From Diplocarpon mali (Eukaryota; Ascomycota; Leotiomycetes; Helotiales; Drepanopezizaceae), in contig JAENRP010000439.1 of assembly GCA_024741835.1 (NCBI GenBank), positions 1-31,183 on the forward strand: a stretch of 31,183 bases of DNA, in the 5' to 3' direction. A program made the translations under genes and the position numbers. A model generated the notes under the pieces. That model made no database searches. It was not told the origin of the DNA and saw only the letters and a program-made list of their open reading frames with translations. This document shows, piece by piece, positions 11,599 through 22,305 of this stretch (positions are counted from its first letter, which is position 1; every line of letters starts with the position of its first letter).

Positions 11599-14500
11599 AC
11601 GATTCTAGCCAGGCGCGGTGGGAGCAGAAAACGGGGAGACCAGACATAATACCCCAGATAGCTTTGCACGTATTCGAGGATTGGAAATGAAATGCAGCTC
11701 TACCCGGCACAGTTGCTCTCCACCATTTTCATTTTAGTTTCCCTGTTACTCTCTTCTTGCCGCCAGTGCGAACATGGCCCCAAAGCAGTCTTCCACTTTG
11801 CACGTAGCAGCTTGCTGATCGGGGAGACTCTGCGTAAATCCTTCCGGCCCACGGCTCAGTCCTCCACTGACCGTGCCCAGCAGTAACTAGCCGACATCGA
11901 ACCAAGGATGATAGCGAAGCGTCTGATTCAGTTAGTGGCGCATGTCTTGCCACATGCTGTGGAGATCTTTGCTATGGACTCGCGATGCCACACAGAACAA
12001 AGCACATTATCCCGAGCGAGACACTGCCCAGGGTTCGGACAAGTCTAGTCTATAATCGATCACTGTCTGTCTACTGGTGCTGTCACCGTGGTAGCCGCAT
12101 AGTTACGAGCTTCGGGGAAGATTCGTCTTCATGCCTTTTATCCTGCCCTCGTGCTTTTACCCTCCACCTCTTCCGACGTGCGCAAAAGCCGCGCTGGTAT
12201 AGGCAAGCGCCTCGCAATTATTCCCCAGCACGGCTCTAGAAGCTCTTCGTAGGGGTCTTGCTCCCCATCTCTGGAGAAATATCGCTGACTGCGAGAGAGG
12301 CCAGGGGTAGGGCCCTCGTCGCCTTCGGATACCGGCTCCTACATTCGTCTTTGCGTACTTGACCTGCTAGCCAGCATCGCTGCTGTTCGAGAGGAGAGAG
12401 AGGCGAGCCGACGAGAGATCACGTTGGGCAACCGATTACCTTAATACTGTTGCGATTCTGGCTGGCGGGAGCTCCACTGGTGGTTGCATTGCTGGGATTA
12501 GCATTAGTTACATCACAGTTGATCTGCAGGGCTGACCAAGCATGAGTCGCACGCCCCTGCACAAGTGTGTGTTTTCTGAGAGGCAGAGAATGAAATGGTT
12601 ATTTTTCTAGCCTTTGTCAGACAAGTCACCGATTTTTCAGGACTTCCAGGGATCTCCACATCCTGTCAAGGCACACGCCGAAAATAGCTAACCACTCGGA
12701 CATGTTCTTCGTTCTTCCAAAGCTTTTCTATCCCGTCCAATGGAAGCAATTTTGTCTTTAAATAGGAGATTGTAGGCTGTCGGCAATCTGACAGGGCTCG
12801 GATTGGGGGGCGTATTCGGCGGGCTTGACAGCTCAGCATCTCCTGTCCTGCACGGTACGCGCCGCCGCGTCAGAGCAGCTAGGTATCTGGTGAGAGAGGG
12901 GGGAAGATGCGGACATCAGCGCCGAGGCATGCACAAGACTCGACTTTTCCGAGGTGATAGAAGCATGAAGTACGATGAATGTCATCTGTGCGGAGGAGGC
13001 CCATGGCTGCTGCATGGTCTGAGTAAGACTGACTGGGCCTTCCTGCAGCCTATATCTGCCTCTGCGTTATACTCTGTCCGAGTGAAATGGCACAGCGACG
13101 GGGGAGGTTTTGCCGCGCCGAAACAACACTGGGCATCCAAGGCCGCGATGCTGGGGGAGTTGGAGTGCAGTGCTGTTTCGCCGCAGAGTGCAGAGGCCAG
13201 AGACCCAGCTTGGAAGAAGTGCGAATGGCCTCGTCGATTTCCTGCACAGGCACAGGGCGATCCGGGGGTGGCTGGGAAAGCTGGGAAGGGCGGAAGAGAG
13301 AGGTGGTCGATCGTACGGTACAGCACGGAGTACGAAGGATGCCGATAGATGGATGCACATTGTTGTCTTGTCATTCGTGGCCGGAATGGGTGACCGGCCT
13401 TGGTGCAGCGCAGTGCCCGCTTCCAACCGCTCTCGCCTCCCCCTCCTCCTCCCCCTCGTGCCGTCCGACCACGGGCACCAGGTGAAGTGAGAGAATGTCC
13501 ACTTCAACACCACCGCCAACCGCCAACCATCAACCATCAACCATCAACCACCAGCCACCCATCACCCACCAGCAAACAAGGTTCGCTGCAGCCCGGCCAA
13601 TGAGATGGGCGCACAAGGTGCCCTCTTTCTATCCATCCTGCAGAACAGAAAGCCCATGCAACGCCCGCCCCGACGCGGGCGCGAAGCTGACCGGCTCTAT
13701 TGGCAGAGACGACCATGCTGTTCCCCGCCGACGAGCGTCCTTTTTTCTCGCCGCCACGGCACGGGGCTGGACTGAGCTCGACTGAGCTCGACTCGAGAGC
13801 GCCAAAGGCACAAACAATGTCCTTGTCCTCCGCCATGGTGCACTTTGTCCGACCCCCGCAGACTCGACAAGTCCAGGGATAGCATCGTCGTCTTTTGCTG
13901 CTCGCCTGGCTGCCTGGCTGCCGGCCTGCTTCTGCTGTCGATTGTCTCCGTGGCGCCGTCGGACAACCCCTTGGTCTTCTCAATCCTCGAGTAGCTGGGC
14001 CGCGAGCATCCTACCCAGCCTCATCGACACGCCCGCAGTTGGCCGTCGCAGTTCCTCCCGAGTCTTCGCAGAACAAAAGCAGATCAGCACTATACTCTCG
14101 GTACACGGTACGCACGACCTGCACATGTACATACCTGCATCGACAGGATATCAAGAGCTACAGTAGGGCGTCTATTTACAGCTCGACCTGCTCGCGTGGT
14201 GCAACGTCCCCGGTACCCTATCAGGGCCCGAGGGCGGATGCTCGCGACCTCTCGACCTCCCTCTGCTGCCGGCGACGTCCTGGTCTGCTCCCCATCAGCC
14301 ATACCCATCCCTGCTGCTCTTCCCCTCCCGCCCACTAGCTAACTGGTGTCGGCAGTAGCCTCGAAGTTGGTCCCGAATTAGATCTCGTGCTGCCGCGCGC
14401 TCTCGAACAAAACCCTCCGCCTGCCCACGAGTTGACGACTGTTCTCGATAGCTGGCCTCTATCTGTAATCTTTGTCTCTCACAACATCTGCATCGGTTCA

Positions 14501-14616
14501 TCAGAGCCTTCGTCGCTCTGTCGCTTGATCTCTTCTTCTTCTACTTCTTCTCCTCCTCATTAGACGGTCTGCCAGTAGCTCTTTTCTTCCCGAGATACCC
14601 CTCCCACCCTCCAAAG
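11599..14616. other. 3-kb GC-rich intergenic region with low-complexity DNA
   Basis: No supportable gene. From ~12800 to ~14400 overlapping ORFs of 60-180 codons occur on both strands and in most frames. They are an effect of high GC content, and none carries a recognised domain or paired splice sites. The left part should hold the purine gene's 3' end. The right part (~14500-14616), rich in CTTCTTCTT tracts, looks like the promoter and pyrimidine-rich leader of the membrane-protein gene at 14617. A long upstream leader or a non-coding transcript cannot be excluded from sequence alone. Confidence 0.5.
13524..13551. repeat. Short tandem repeat (CAACCAT, ~4 copies)
   Basis: Three exact CAACCAT units run from 13524 to 13544, followed by a degenerate CAACCAC unit, within a wider C/A-rich stretch to ~13570. 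A simple-sequence microsatellite in intergenic DNA. Confidence 0.75.
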
Positions 14617-16321
14617 ATGTCCAGTCAGTCCACTCCGCCTGATAGCTGGTCGTACAAACAACTCACACCTGGGCCAGTGCCAGCACTAAAGAATCGACCC
14701 GAACCCGTGACCCGAGAGCGGAAATCGTCCAGCTCGTCAGAAACATCACTCAAAGTTCCTCGCACACCACGCTTCGCAGAAGCAACCACGGTGTATTCTC
14801 CAATAGAACCCAGCGAAGAGAGCAAGTCACCCTTCGCAGATCCACCATCCGCCAGGACCCAATCCCACATGGCTGAATCACCACCCTCCGAGATTGGCTT
14901 CGGCTACATCTCACAGAATGACGCGTCGCGACACTCACAGGGAGTTCCTGTCGAGGTACCTCTGACACCAGGTTCGCCGCTGAAGAGTGCCCTGAAGGTG
15001 CCAGGTACTCCGGGGAGAAAGATTGACAATCCCCTGAGCCCAACCTTCCGGGAGGAGCAGATCTTGGAGAAGCAAGAGGGCCTCACAGAGAAGGAACAGG
15101 CCAAAGACCTGGTAGGTGCAATCAACTATACCGGCTCTCTCCCAGTTGACTAAGAGCGTACCAGAAAATCAAAACAAGAGTCCGACTTGCAAAGTTCGTG
15201 CTGAGGGGTGTGAACTTCAGCTGCAGTCTGATCGTTCTGGCCATGATCGCAACAACATTCTCGATTTTCAACGCAACGAGACATCTGGCACCACGGAACA
15301 ATCTTCCTCCATGGGCCAAAGACACTCAAACGTGGCCGCAGATCGTTCTCCTCGTGGTAGCATGCATCTCTCTCTTCCTGTGCCTCGTTGTGTTTTGGAA
15401 CTACTTCCGCGGAGGCCACGAGAGGGCAGAAAAGGTTGCAGTCTACTACACCCTCTTTGCCGTGGCATTCTTCATCTTCAGCATTATCATGTGGGGGATC
15501 GCTGCTGGAACCCTTCAAGGTTCGAAATCCAATAGCGAAAACAAGGACATCTGGGGCTGGTCATGCGTGGACAACAAGAGAAAGCAGCTATTCGAACAAG
15601 ATGTCGATTACGCACTTGTCTGCCGACTGAACGTGAGTTACACCCTCGGAAGCTCATGGAGTGCAGACCCTGACGTAAAGATTAGAACTGGGCGCTTATC
15701 TGCTGCATCATCGAGATCGTTCTTGAGAGCATCACTATCATGCTCTACTCGGTCGTATTCTACAGATACTACTCCAAGCAACGCCTACGCAAGTCCATGG
15801 ACGTCCGTGACCGCGCTCGATCCGACCTCTACCTGGCCCAACTCCGTTCTCAATCAGCCCCCAACACTCCTGGCTTCGGTCCCAAGTCACCTTCCTTCTC
15901 CCAGCACATGAAGTCGCCCCGCTTCCCTCCACCCACCTACAACTCTTCGCCCGCCGCCGAAGAAGGCTTTGCTGGTCCAGGAACTCGCTTTGTGGAGGCC
16001 AAGCCCGAATCCAGCATGGCTGCGAAACCATTCGCTCTTCAGCCGCCTCCCATCAGGATCCACAATGCTACACCAAGGACTCCACAGAACGGTTTTGATG
16101 CTCTAGCCCCAAGACCAAAGGAGAGGGTTATCGAGCACGTGGCGGCAGCACCGGGTGAACAGCAATACGCCCCGGTACCAATCCCAGGGGCGTACGCAAG
16201 CCCACTGAACAGCCCCGGCCTGGCACAACCTCAGCACAGAAGGTTCCAGAGTGTTGGAGAAGCTGTTACGAGTGACAGGAGGAGAGAGAGCCCGCCAGGA
16301 AGCCCGAGAGCATGGAACTGA
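14617..16321 (+). CDS. Four-helix (MARVEL-like) membrane protein with long disordered tails
   Basis: Predicted 532-residue integral membrane protein. Exons: 14617-15111, 15165-15632, 15686-16321; both introns are 53 bp and in phase, the first with a TGACTAAG branch site. Residues 1-165 are Pro/Ser/Thr-rich with SP/TP sites (LTPGSPLK, KVPGTPG), likely cytoplasmic and phosphorylated. Four hydrophobic segments follow, at ~180-200, 223-243, 257-279 and 323-345. A basic juxtamembrane stretch (YYSKQRLRKS) precedes a Pro/Ser-rich tail of ~180 residues. A NAT sequon lies after helix 1 (~201). The tetraspan pattern resembles fungal MARVEL-type proteins, but I see no diagnostic motif and the assignment is tentative. 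The exact job (plasma membrane organisation or transport) is unknown. Confidence 0.85.
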
Positions 16322-17291
16322 GGTAGTTTGTTCAGATATGTAACCATTTCTCGCGCGTGCAGGGACGTTTGGCAGCGCCAAGTACTTTTTTTTTGCGGGG
16401 CGTTGGGGGGATTATCTTTGGGAGCTCCGAGCTGGCAAGACACGAAATTCATAGTCACTCGCTGGACTTTTTCCAGCTGTTGATACGGTTCAAATCTATG
16501 GATCGGTATCCACAATATTGCGCACTTGATCTCTTTTATCTAGATGTATGCAAAGTGACACTGTACATCTCCAACATTATCGGGCTTTTCAACATTCAGG
16601 TGCCTGTCCCATATGCTCCAGATACTGAATTTTATCCTCATATGTATATATATACGTATACATATGTATACGTATCACTCACCTCATCCTCATCACGAGA
16701 GCTTCAAGCACGAGTGACTGTGTGTCATGTAAACTCATATTGGGCCCTACATATGTAATCCGCGACCCAGCAAGCGACGACCGAACGTCACCTACGCGAA
16801 TCCTACTAGCTTGGTCATTCAAAAGCTCCCCTCGCCCGAGCACGAAATCTCCTCGCAGTGAACAAAATCACCGGGCTCGCCAAACAGAAGTCCACAATCC
16901 GGGAAGTGGAAAACCCGAAAGCGTGACATGCCCCTCAAACAATTTCAGATGACGGTCAGACCAAGTGTAGACTGTTTAATCAAGTAATATAGATTCGAGG
17001 GATGATACACATTATCAGACGGATTCTGGGAAATCATAATCTCATTGAGCGTGGCCATGTTCCGCGCTAAAATTAGGGGCCAACTTCGGCTAAACGCGAG
17101 CACCAAGTCAATCTCGAGCGCGTTGACGACCTCTCTCCCTTGCCGTCTGCTAACACCATCAAATTGATATCACCGAAATCATTTCAATACGTCGAAACCC
17201 ATCCGAACCAAATCGCCTCCACTTCACATCTCCACTCACCACCCATAAATCACCACCCGTCTCCATCCTCCGGAACCCAGACCCGCCCACC
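16322..17291. other. Intergenic between membrane-protein gene and small basic ORF
   Basis: Holds the 3' flank of the four-helix protein gene, a T9 run near 16386, and the 24-bp palindrome listed separately. The last ~150 bp before 17292 are a C/A-rich, stop-poor leader (CACCACCCATAAATCACC) typical of fungal promoters and 5' untranslated regions. I see no convincing gene. Confidence 0.5.
16652..16675. repeat. Perfect 24-bp AT-rich palindrome
   Basis: The 24 bases from 16652 to 16675 equal their own reverse complement, with the centre between 16663 and 16664 and half-site ATACGTATACAT. It lies inside a longer TA-alternating tract from ~16640, about 330 bp after the stop of the membrane-protein gene. 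It can extrude as a cruciform. A role in transcript ending is possible but unproven. Confidence 0.9.
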
Positions 17292-17456
17292 ATGGCCGTC
17301 ACCACCTCCGCCAAGGTCGCTATGGCCAAGGGACGCGCCGAGAAGGCCAAGTCGAAGGCTGCTAAGAAGGAGGCTGCTCGCGCCCGCGCTGCCGTCGCGC
17401 GCGAAGCCCGCACTGGCAAGAAGGCCGGCGCTCTCAAGTCGACGCCCAAGAAGTGA
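17292..17456 (+). CDS. 54-residue Ala/Lys/Arg-rich basic protein
   Basis: A single-exon ORF with a near-ideal eukaryotic start context (CCCACCATGG). It encodes a small, very basic protein: it begins MAVTTSAKVAMAKGR, continues with Lys/Ala/Arg-rich helix-forming sequence (EKAKSKAAKKEAARARAA), and ends LKSTPKK. Nearly all residues are A, K, R, T, S, G, E or V; there is no Cys, Trp, Tyr or Phe. Third codon positions are strongly C/G-biased (GCC, GTC, ACC, AAG), as expected for an expressed fungal gene. The composition recalls histone-H1-like or ribosome-associated tails, but I do not recognise the family. A larger antisense ORF (17159-17920) overlaps it and looks like a shadow. Confidence 0.55.
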   Translation: MAVTTSAKVAMAKGRAEKAKSKAAKKEAARARAAVAREARTGKKAGALKSTPKK

Positions 17457-18922
17457 GCTCGCGAGAGGACGCCGAGGCGACGCGACGTGGCTTGCTCGAG
17501 GGAAGGAAGACAGCAAGGCGAGAGAGCGTGCGGCGCGTGTACGACTGGGAAAGAGGGGGGGGAGCTGTGAGATGATATTTCCCCCCCATTTTCATTTGCT
17601 TGGTCTGGGTGGAGGCATCTGGACTGGTCGGGCTGCATTTCTCCCTCGTATCTGCTTGGATGGGTCTGCGTGAGAGAGGAGAGGGAGAGGACTGGCATGA
17701 AGGTAAAGAGCGAGAGGCTGGGGCCCGCGCAAACACTAGGATGGCTTCTCGTGGGAGGACCGGGTGATGTGCAGGGCGTGTGCTGAGCTACTCGTGTGCG
17801 AAATATCAATGGAGCACTGGGAAAAACGGTGCTCTTCGTGATGCGATGCTGCTGTGCGTGATTCGCACTGTGGAGTACTCGACACATCGACTTCTCAATC
17901 CACTCCAGGGTGACCAACATGCTATCCTACATCCAGCCATGTTCATGTACCCCGGTCTATAACTGTCGTGCGTGTCCAAGAGAGTGAGCTGATCAAGTTC
18001 TGACCGCCGCCGGAGCCAAGTTGACATAACCTGCCTCGTCCCGAACCATACCTCCCATCGAACAGCACCACGAAGTCAGTCCCACACCAGCACGAGGCGA
18101 ACCATACCGTCCAAGCCCTCTCTCCTCGCTCCAGTTCTCACCATCTCGACAGAGCCGCAGCTCGCACCCCGCCCTCTCCCCAGAGCCTGGCTAACCGCCT
18201 TACTCCGTACCCTCTAGACCTGCTCCCACCCTAGGCCTCCAACGCGCACAAGGTCCCTGCTCCAGCCAGCCTGGCTCCAGCTCGAGAGCCGCCCGATGCA
18301 AGACCGCGGGGGGTCAAAAGAGAGACAGAAGAGAAAGTCTCCATGATATCCTGAGCGCTTCTGCTCGCCCGAGAGCCGCGGGCTGTGCATGAGGCCGGTT
18401 GGCGTGCGCGCGCTGGTCGGGGAGGGGAGGGGACGTTTCCTTTCTTCCGGTGGATTGCATAGATGGTTGCTTCGCCGTTGGATAGACTCGAGCGAATGTT
18501 GAACAATCCTCTACGGTGTAGGGTTCTGCGCAGCGATTGTCCCCGACCACCGAGGTACCTAGGGGTGCGAGCAGTTAGCAGGAACTCCAACCGTGAGCTT
18601 TGCGAAGGGCGTGTCTGAAAGCTAGAAGTCTGCACTGTCAACACAACAACCGAGGCTCCGGGCCCAGTGCCGTCAAAGGAAAGCTTGTGAATTTCCTCGT
18701 ACTGCTGCGTTGCTCAGCGATTCCCGTGGCACTTCTACTGTACACCAAGGTAAGTCGAGCTCAGCAGTCCTGGGGTCTCTGCAGCCATCAATCTCCAATC
18801 CCGAATCCAGCACCCTCGCATCTGATTTCTGCCGCTCCTCATCCGCCGCCCACCATCCCCAAGCTCAGCTCGCCAGCAGTAATCCCGCCTCCACTTGTCG
18901 TCTCTAGGAGCGCGCGGCCGTC
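17457..18922. other. Intergenic: 3' flank of the small basic gene and of MPC1
   Basis: About 1.5 kb with only overlapping GC-driven ORFs on both strands and no recognised domain. The left portion would be the 3' untranslated region of the 54-residue gene. The part near 18900 is the 3' flank of the minus-strand MPC1 gene. Two C/G homopolymer runs occur near 17551-17590. I see nothing else. Confidence 0.5.
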
Positions 18923-19554
18923 TTACTTACCAACCGCCTTCTTCGCCCCCTCCACCAGCTTCCCCGCCTCAGCCTCCACCGTTCCAACCACGCCCTGCAG
19001 CCCGCTGGCCGCCTTCAGCCTCGCCTCCTGCTCCTGACCCCCCATCTTGTTGTACTGCAGCCACCGGTACCCCTGCGTGAGCTGCGCGCCCTCGTTGACG
19101 AAGTGGCAGGCGAAGAGCAGATAGTTCTTCGGCGAGACGGCGAGCGCGTAGCGCATGAAGGTCGCGGAGTAGATGATTAGCGCGCCCGTCATCTGACCAG
19201 AGATCCTGGGGGTTGGTTAGCTGACGCTGCGGTGTCAGGGGCTGAGGGTGAGTCGGGGAAGGATGTACAATTCAGGGCTTTTCTGCGTGTCCATGACTGC
19301 TGCAATTGGGATACCGAAATTCGAGGCTGGACCCCAGAAATCTGTTCCGGTACCGATTAGCATCCGCCCAGCTTCATGCCTGGTTTCCGCCGCGTGATGG
19401 CCCAGTCCAGCGAGTTCGAGATTTGGATTCGCTCGACGCCAAACTCGAGTTCGCAATTTCTGCAGGGGTTGAGGGACGTACGTGTAGAACATAGGTAGTT
19501 GGTAGTAGGATTCGAGCGAATCTTCGCGTTGATTGCTTTGATAAGGGCCGCCAT
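18923..19554 (-). CDS. mpc1: Mitochondrial pyruvate carrier subunit 1
   Basis: Predicted 142-residue inner-membrane protein that pairs with an MPC2/3-type subunit to import pyruvate into the mitochondrial matrix. Exons (minus): 19482-19554, 19269-19341, 18923-19205, joining in phase. The two introns use GTACGT and GTACAT donors. Diagnostic MPC1 segments are present in order: [17 protein letters not shown] (~23-39), [14 protein letters not shown], the membrane segment around [14 protein letters not shown], then [12 protein letters not shown] and QGYRWLQYN. After the core there is an Ala/Glu/Lys-rich tail (~30 residues, ending KKAVGK) absent from the human protein; such tails vary among fungi. 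No long cleavable presequence is seen, as usual for MPC1. The second exon is required to supply the conserved FWGP segment. Confidence 0.96.
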
Positions 19555-19918
19555 GGTGCGAGGTTTGCGTGCTGGAGAAGGAACGTAGGTGAGGATTGAA
19601 AGATGTTGAGAATCCCAGCAAGCTTACCCACCGAAAGGGCCCTTGATAAGATGCGGGTCACGTGTAGACGTAATAGCTTGTCTTCCATCCCCACATGTGC
19701 ATATGGAGTCGAGAAAAGTACTTCAAGAGTTGGATTGAAATTCAGACTAAAATGTGGGCAGACTTCAGAGTTCACTCGACTTGGTGCGGGCTGTCTATGC
19801 TACACGTTTGCAGTTTTGGTATGTAAAGCCAAACTCCCCCTCAACGCCGTTGTCATGCAGAGTTTTGCTCCGCCAGCGCCCAATTTCCTCATTAAAACCT
19901 GTATTCGTCATGCTCCAA
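19555..19918. promoter_or_regulatory. MPC1 upstream region / SmB 3' flank
   Basis: A 364-bp interval between two minus-strand genes. It must contain both the 3' end of the SmB transcript and the MPC1 promoter and leader. No TATA-like box or repeat stands out. Confidence 0.4.
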
Positions 19919-20797
19919 CTATCTTCTTGGAGGTGCAAATCCTCCGGCAGGGAAGCCCGGAGGTGGTCCTTGTCCAGGGAAACCACCCGCGAAGCCTGGA
20001 GGGGGTGCTGTTGTGACCATTAGCCCTCGCAAATAACTTGTAGAGTTCTTGCCTCTCTTACCTCCTCTGCCAAATGGCGGTGCACCTGGGAAACCGCCTG
20101 GGAACCCAGCCGGGGGGGCACCGATACCAGCAGCAGGGCCCTATAAATGATTAGCAAAGTCCACAAAGTCATGATCGAATTGTAAACATACAGCTAATCC
20201 AACAGGCGCGCCTCTTCCAGCCGGTCGAGCAATTCCAGCACCAGCAGCCAGCGTAGTAGCAATTCCTCCCGGCGCACTAGCTCCCAATCTCGCCGACGCA
20301 TCTGCTGGTGGTGGAGACTCGACGGACAAGGAGATGATGTGTGCGCCTCGGACGATAGTAAGACCCAGTGTACGTTTTTCTTCGTTCTCGACCAGCGCTG
20401 CTGAGCTAGCGCTGGCGCCTGGAGCAGCAGACTTATTCGCCTTGCGCTTGACACGTCTAAACTCTTCAGTATCTGCAAGAACGAGGTTCATGTGCTATAT
20501 AGCGGTCAGCAATATTTGATGTAGCCCGAGAAAATAGCCATACCTTGTCAAAGGCCAACATTTGCCCAACCATCTGGCGTCCATCGTTCATGGTAACCCT
20601 CATCCGGTAATTGATCTAACGCTGTATCAGCACGCGCTCCGCCAGTGTTGGATGCGGGACAGCTCCAGCAGCTTGCGCATGGAATGTAACGTACGAGACC
20701 GGCCTAGAAAGAGGAATAAAGTCAGCCTGTAATGTCAACATAGAGCTTGAAGAGCTGCAGGAGTCAAACTCACCATCTTTCCTTGCTTGTTCGCCAT
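19919..20797 (-). CDS. smb1: Small nuclear ribonucleoprotein SmB/B'
   Basis: Predicted 191-residue core Sm protein, part of the heptameric ring on U1, U2, U4 and U5 snRNAs in the spliceosome. Six exons (minus): 20774-20797, 20695-20703 (9 nt), 20544-20615, 20192-20494, 20062-20140, 19919-20007; all phases agree and introns are 49-79 bp. The protein starts MANKQGKM, then AGL from the micro-exon, then the Sm1 motif (INYRMRVTMNDGRQMVGQ, with AFDKHMNLVL). The Sm2 motif is KRTLGLTIVRGAHIIS, and a VESPPP segment follows as in human SmB. The C-terminal third is Gly/Pro/Ala-rich with PPPGF and GRG repeats and ends APPRR. An Ala/Ser insert (AAPGASASSAAL) lies between Sm1 and Sm2. The gene diverges from the L11 gene. 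Confidence 0.95.
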
Positions 20798-21100
20798 GAT
20801 GGTCGAGATGCGCGACGAGCGGCTTCTCTGGGAGTGTTAAAGAATATGTTTTGGAAGCTCGGGGACTTCGGGTCTAGGTACTCGTTGGCTCTTGCAAGCT
20901 TATTGAGTAGTGACCTGGTGTTTAGAGAGGCAGGGGTGACATTGGAAGAGGCTGCGAAAATCGTCTAGCGCGACTTTTGGCGGCAGCTTTAGCGAGGAAA
21001 TCCACCCACCACTGTGACGATTTCCAGAAATACAAGGGACTTTTTCCTACAACGACTCGCCGACAACCATCCGCACGACACCCCCTCAGCATCATTCAAA
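20798..21100. promoter_or_regulatory. Shared divergent promoter of SmB (-) and ribosomal protein L11 (+)
   Basis: The start codons of the two genes point away from each other and are 303 bp apart, so one short interval must serve both. On the L11 side a pyrimidine-rich stretch (CTTTTTCCTAC, ~21040) is followed by a C/A-rich leader (ACACCCCCTCAGCATC) ending at the ATG, typical of fungal ribosomal-protein promoters. I cannot assign specific factor sites. Confidence 0.55.
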
Positions 21101-21810
21101 ATGGCTGAATCCGCAGATAAGGCCGGTAACCCCATGAAGGAGCTCCGCATTCAAAAGCTCGTCCTCAACATCTCCGTCGGAGAATCTGGTGACAGGTCAG
21201 TCACCGCCCTGCATCTCTCGATTATCTTTACTATGCGCTTCTACCGTCTCTGGCGAACGCATGCTAACACCGGACCAGGCTGACCAGAGCTGCCAAAGTG
21301 CTCGAGCAATTGAGCGGTCAAACACCCGTCTACAGTACGATTTTCTTCAAGACGTTAAAATCACATCTAACCTATCTTACAGGCAAGGCCCGCTACACTG
21401 TCCGAACCTTCGGTATCCGTCGTAACGAGAAGATTGCTGTGCACGTCACCGTCCGCGGGCCCAAGGCCGAAGAGATCTTGGAGCGTGGATTGAAGGTTAA
21501 GGAGTATGAGCTCCGCAAGCGCAACTTCTCCGAAACTGGCAACTTCGGTTTCGGTATCAGCGAACACATTGATCTTGGTATCAAGTACGACCCTGCGATT
21601 GGAATTTACGGAATGGACTTCTTCTGCTGCATGTGAGTACCCAGTATGCGTCAGATCCTATACAGGTATTGATAGGATTCCAGGACCCGTCCTGGTGAGC
21701 GTGTTGCCAAGCGCCGCCGTGCGAAGACTCACGTTGGAGCTGCACACAAGATCAAGCGTGACGAGACCGTCAAGTGGTTCAAGAATCGCTTCGAGGGAAT
21801 TGTCCGTTAA
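21101..21810 (+). CDS. rpl11: 60S ribosomal protein L11 (uL5)
   Basis: Predicted 175-residue structural protein of the large ribosomal subunit, at the central protuberance with 5S rRNA. Exons: 21101-21195, 21279-21334, 21383-21632, 21684-21810, phases consistent. Recognisable segments: [105 protein letters not shown], and the basic C-terminus [13 protein letters not shown] with [11 protein letters not shown]. Length equals yeast Rpl11 (174). The intron after CCM (21633-21683) splits the Met codon of the FFCCMTRPGERV junction. High expression is expected for the family; the strong C/G third-position bias fits that. Confidence 0.98.
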
Positions 21811-22305
21811 CATGGCGGAAGAAGTTGGTGGATATTGCATGACCAGTTTGGTTTGCTGCTTGCAGGCATGATTTCGGACACTACATGTATGTTGAAGGAC
21901 AGCCATAAAACGAAGCAGCATCAAAAAGCTCTCCCATGGAGTTGCTACGGCATCAAAGCCCGACTGGTTACCATACCAGCTTGTAGCAGTGTATGTTTCT
22001 TTAGGGTCTGTGATTCCAGTCTCCTCGGTCTTGAGTTTTGTTTTATTGCGGCGTTTTAGGTTGGAAGGTGGCCCGGACAATGATTACTGCTCGACTACGA
22101 CAGAGGGCCAAGCTCTGTCCTAGCGAAGCGATTCTTTATGGAAAGTATCCAAGTCTGATTCTGCCTTTTTTTTTTTTTTCAAAAGGATGTATGGTGTTCA
22201 TGACGATATACTACAAGCTCTGTCGATCTGCCCTCGACGCCCTTCAAACCAAGCAATCAATACCCATTCCACGAGCTCATTTCCAACATGTCTCCGTTCG
22301 TCATA
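21811..22305. other. Convergent intergenic region
   Basis: Lies between the 3' ends of the plus-strand L11 gene and the minus-strand small gene at 22306-22703, so it should contain both polyadenylation regions. A run of ~14 T at ~22167-22180 is the only low-complexity tract. No ORF is supported. Confidence 0.5.

Noticed and set aside
12803..14338. A dense set of overlapping ORFs in many frames
   Set aside because: GC-rich DNA has few stops by chance; there are no domains, paired splice sites or consistent codon preference.
17159..17920. A 253-codon minus-strand ORF
   Set aside because: It overlaps the 54-residue plus-strand ORF and its leader. Its translation is low-complexity with no motif, and the plus-strand ORF has the better start context and codon bias.
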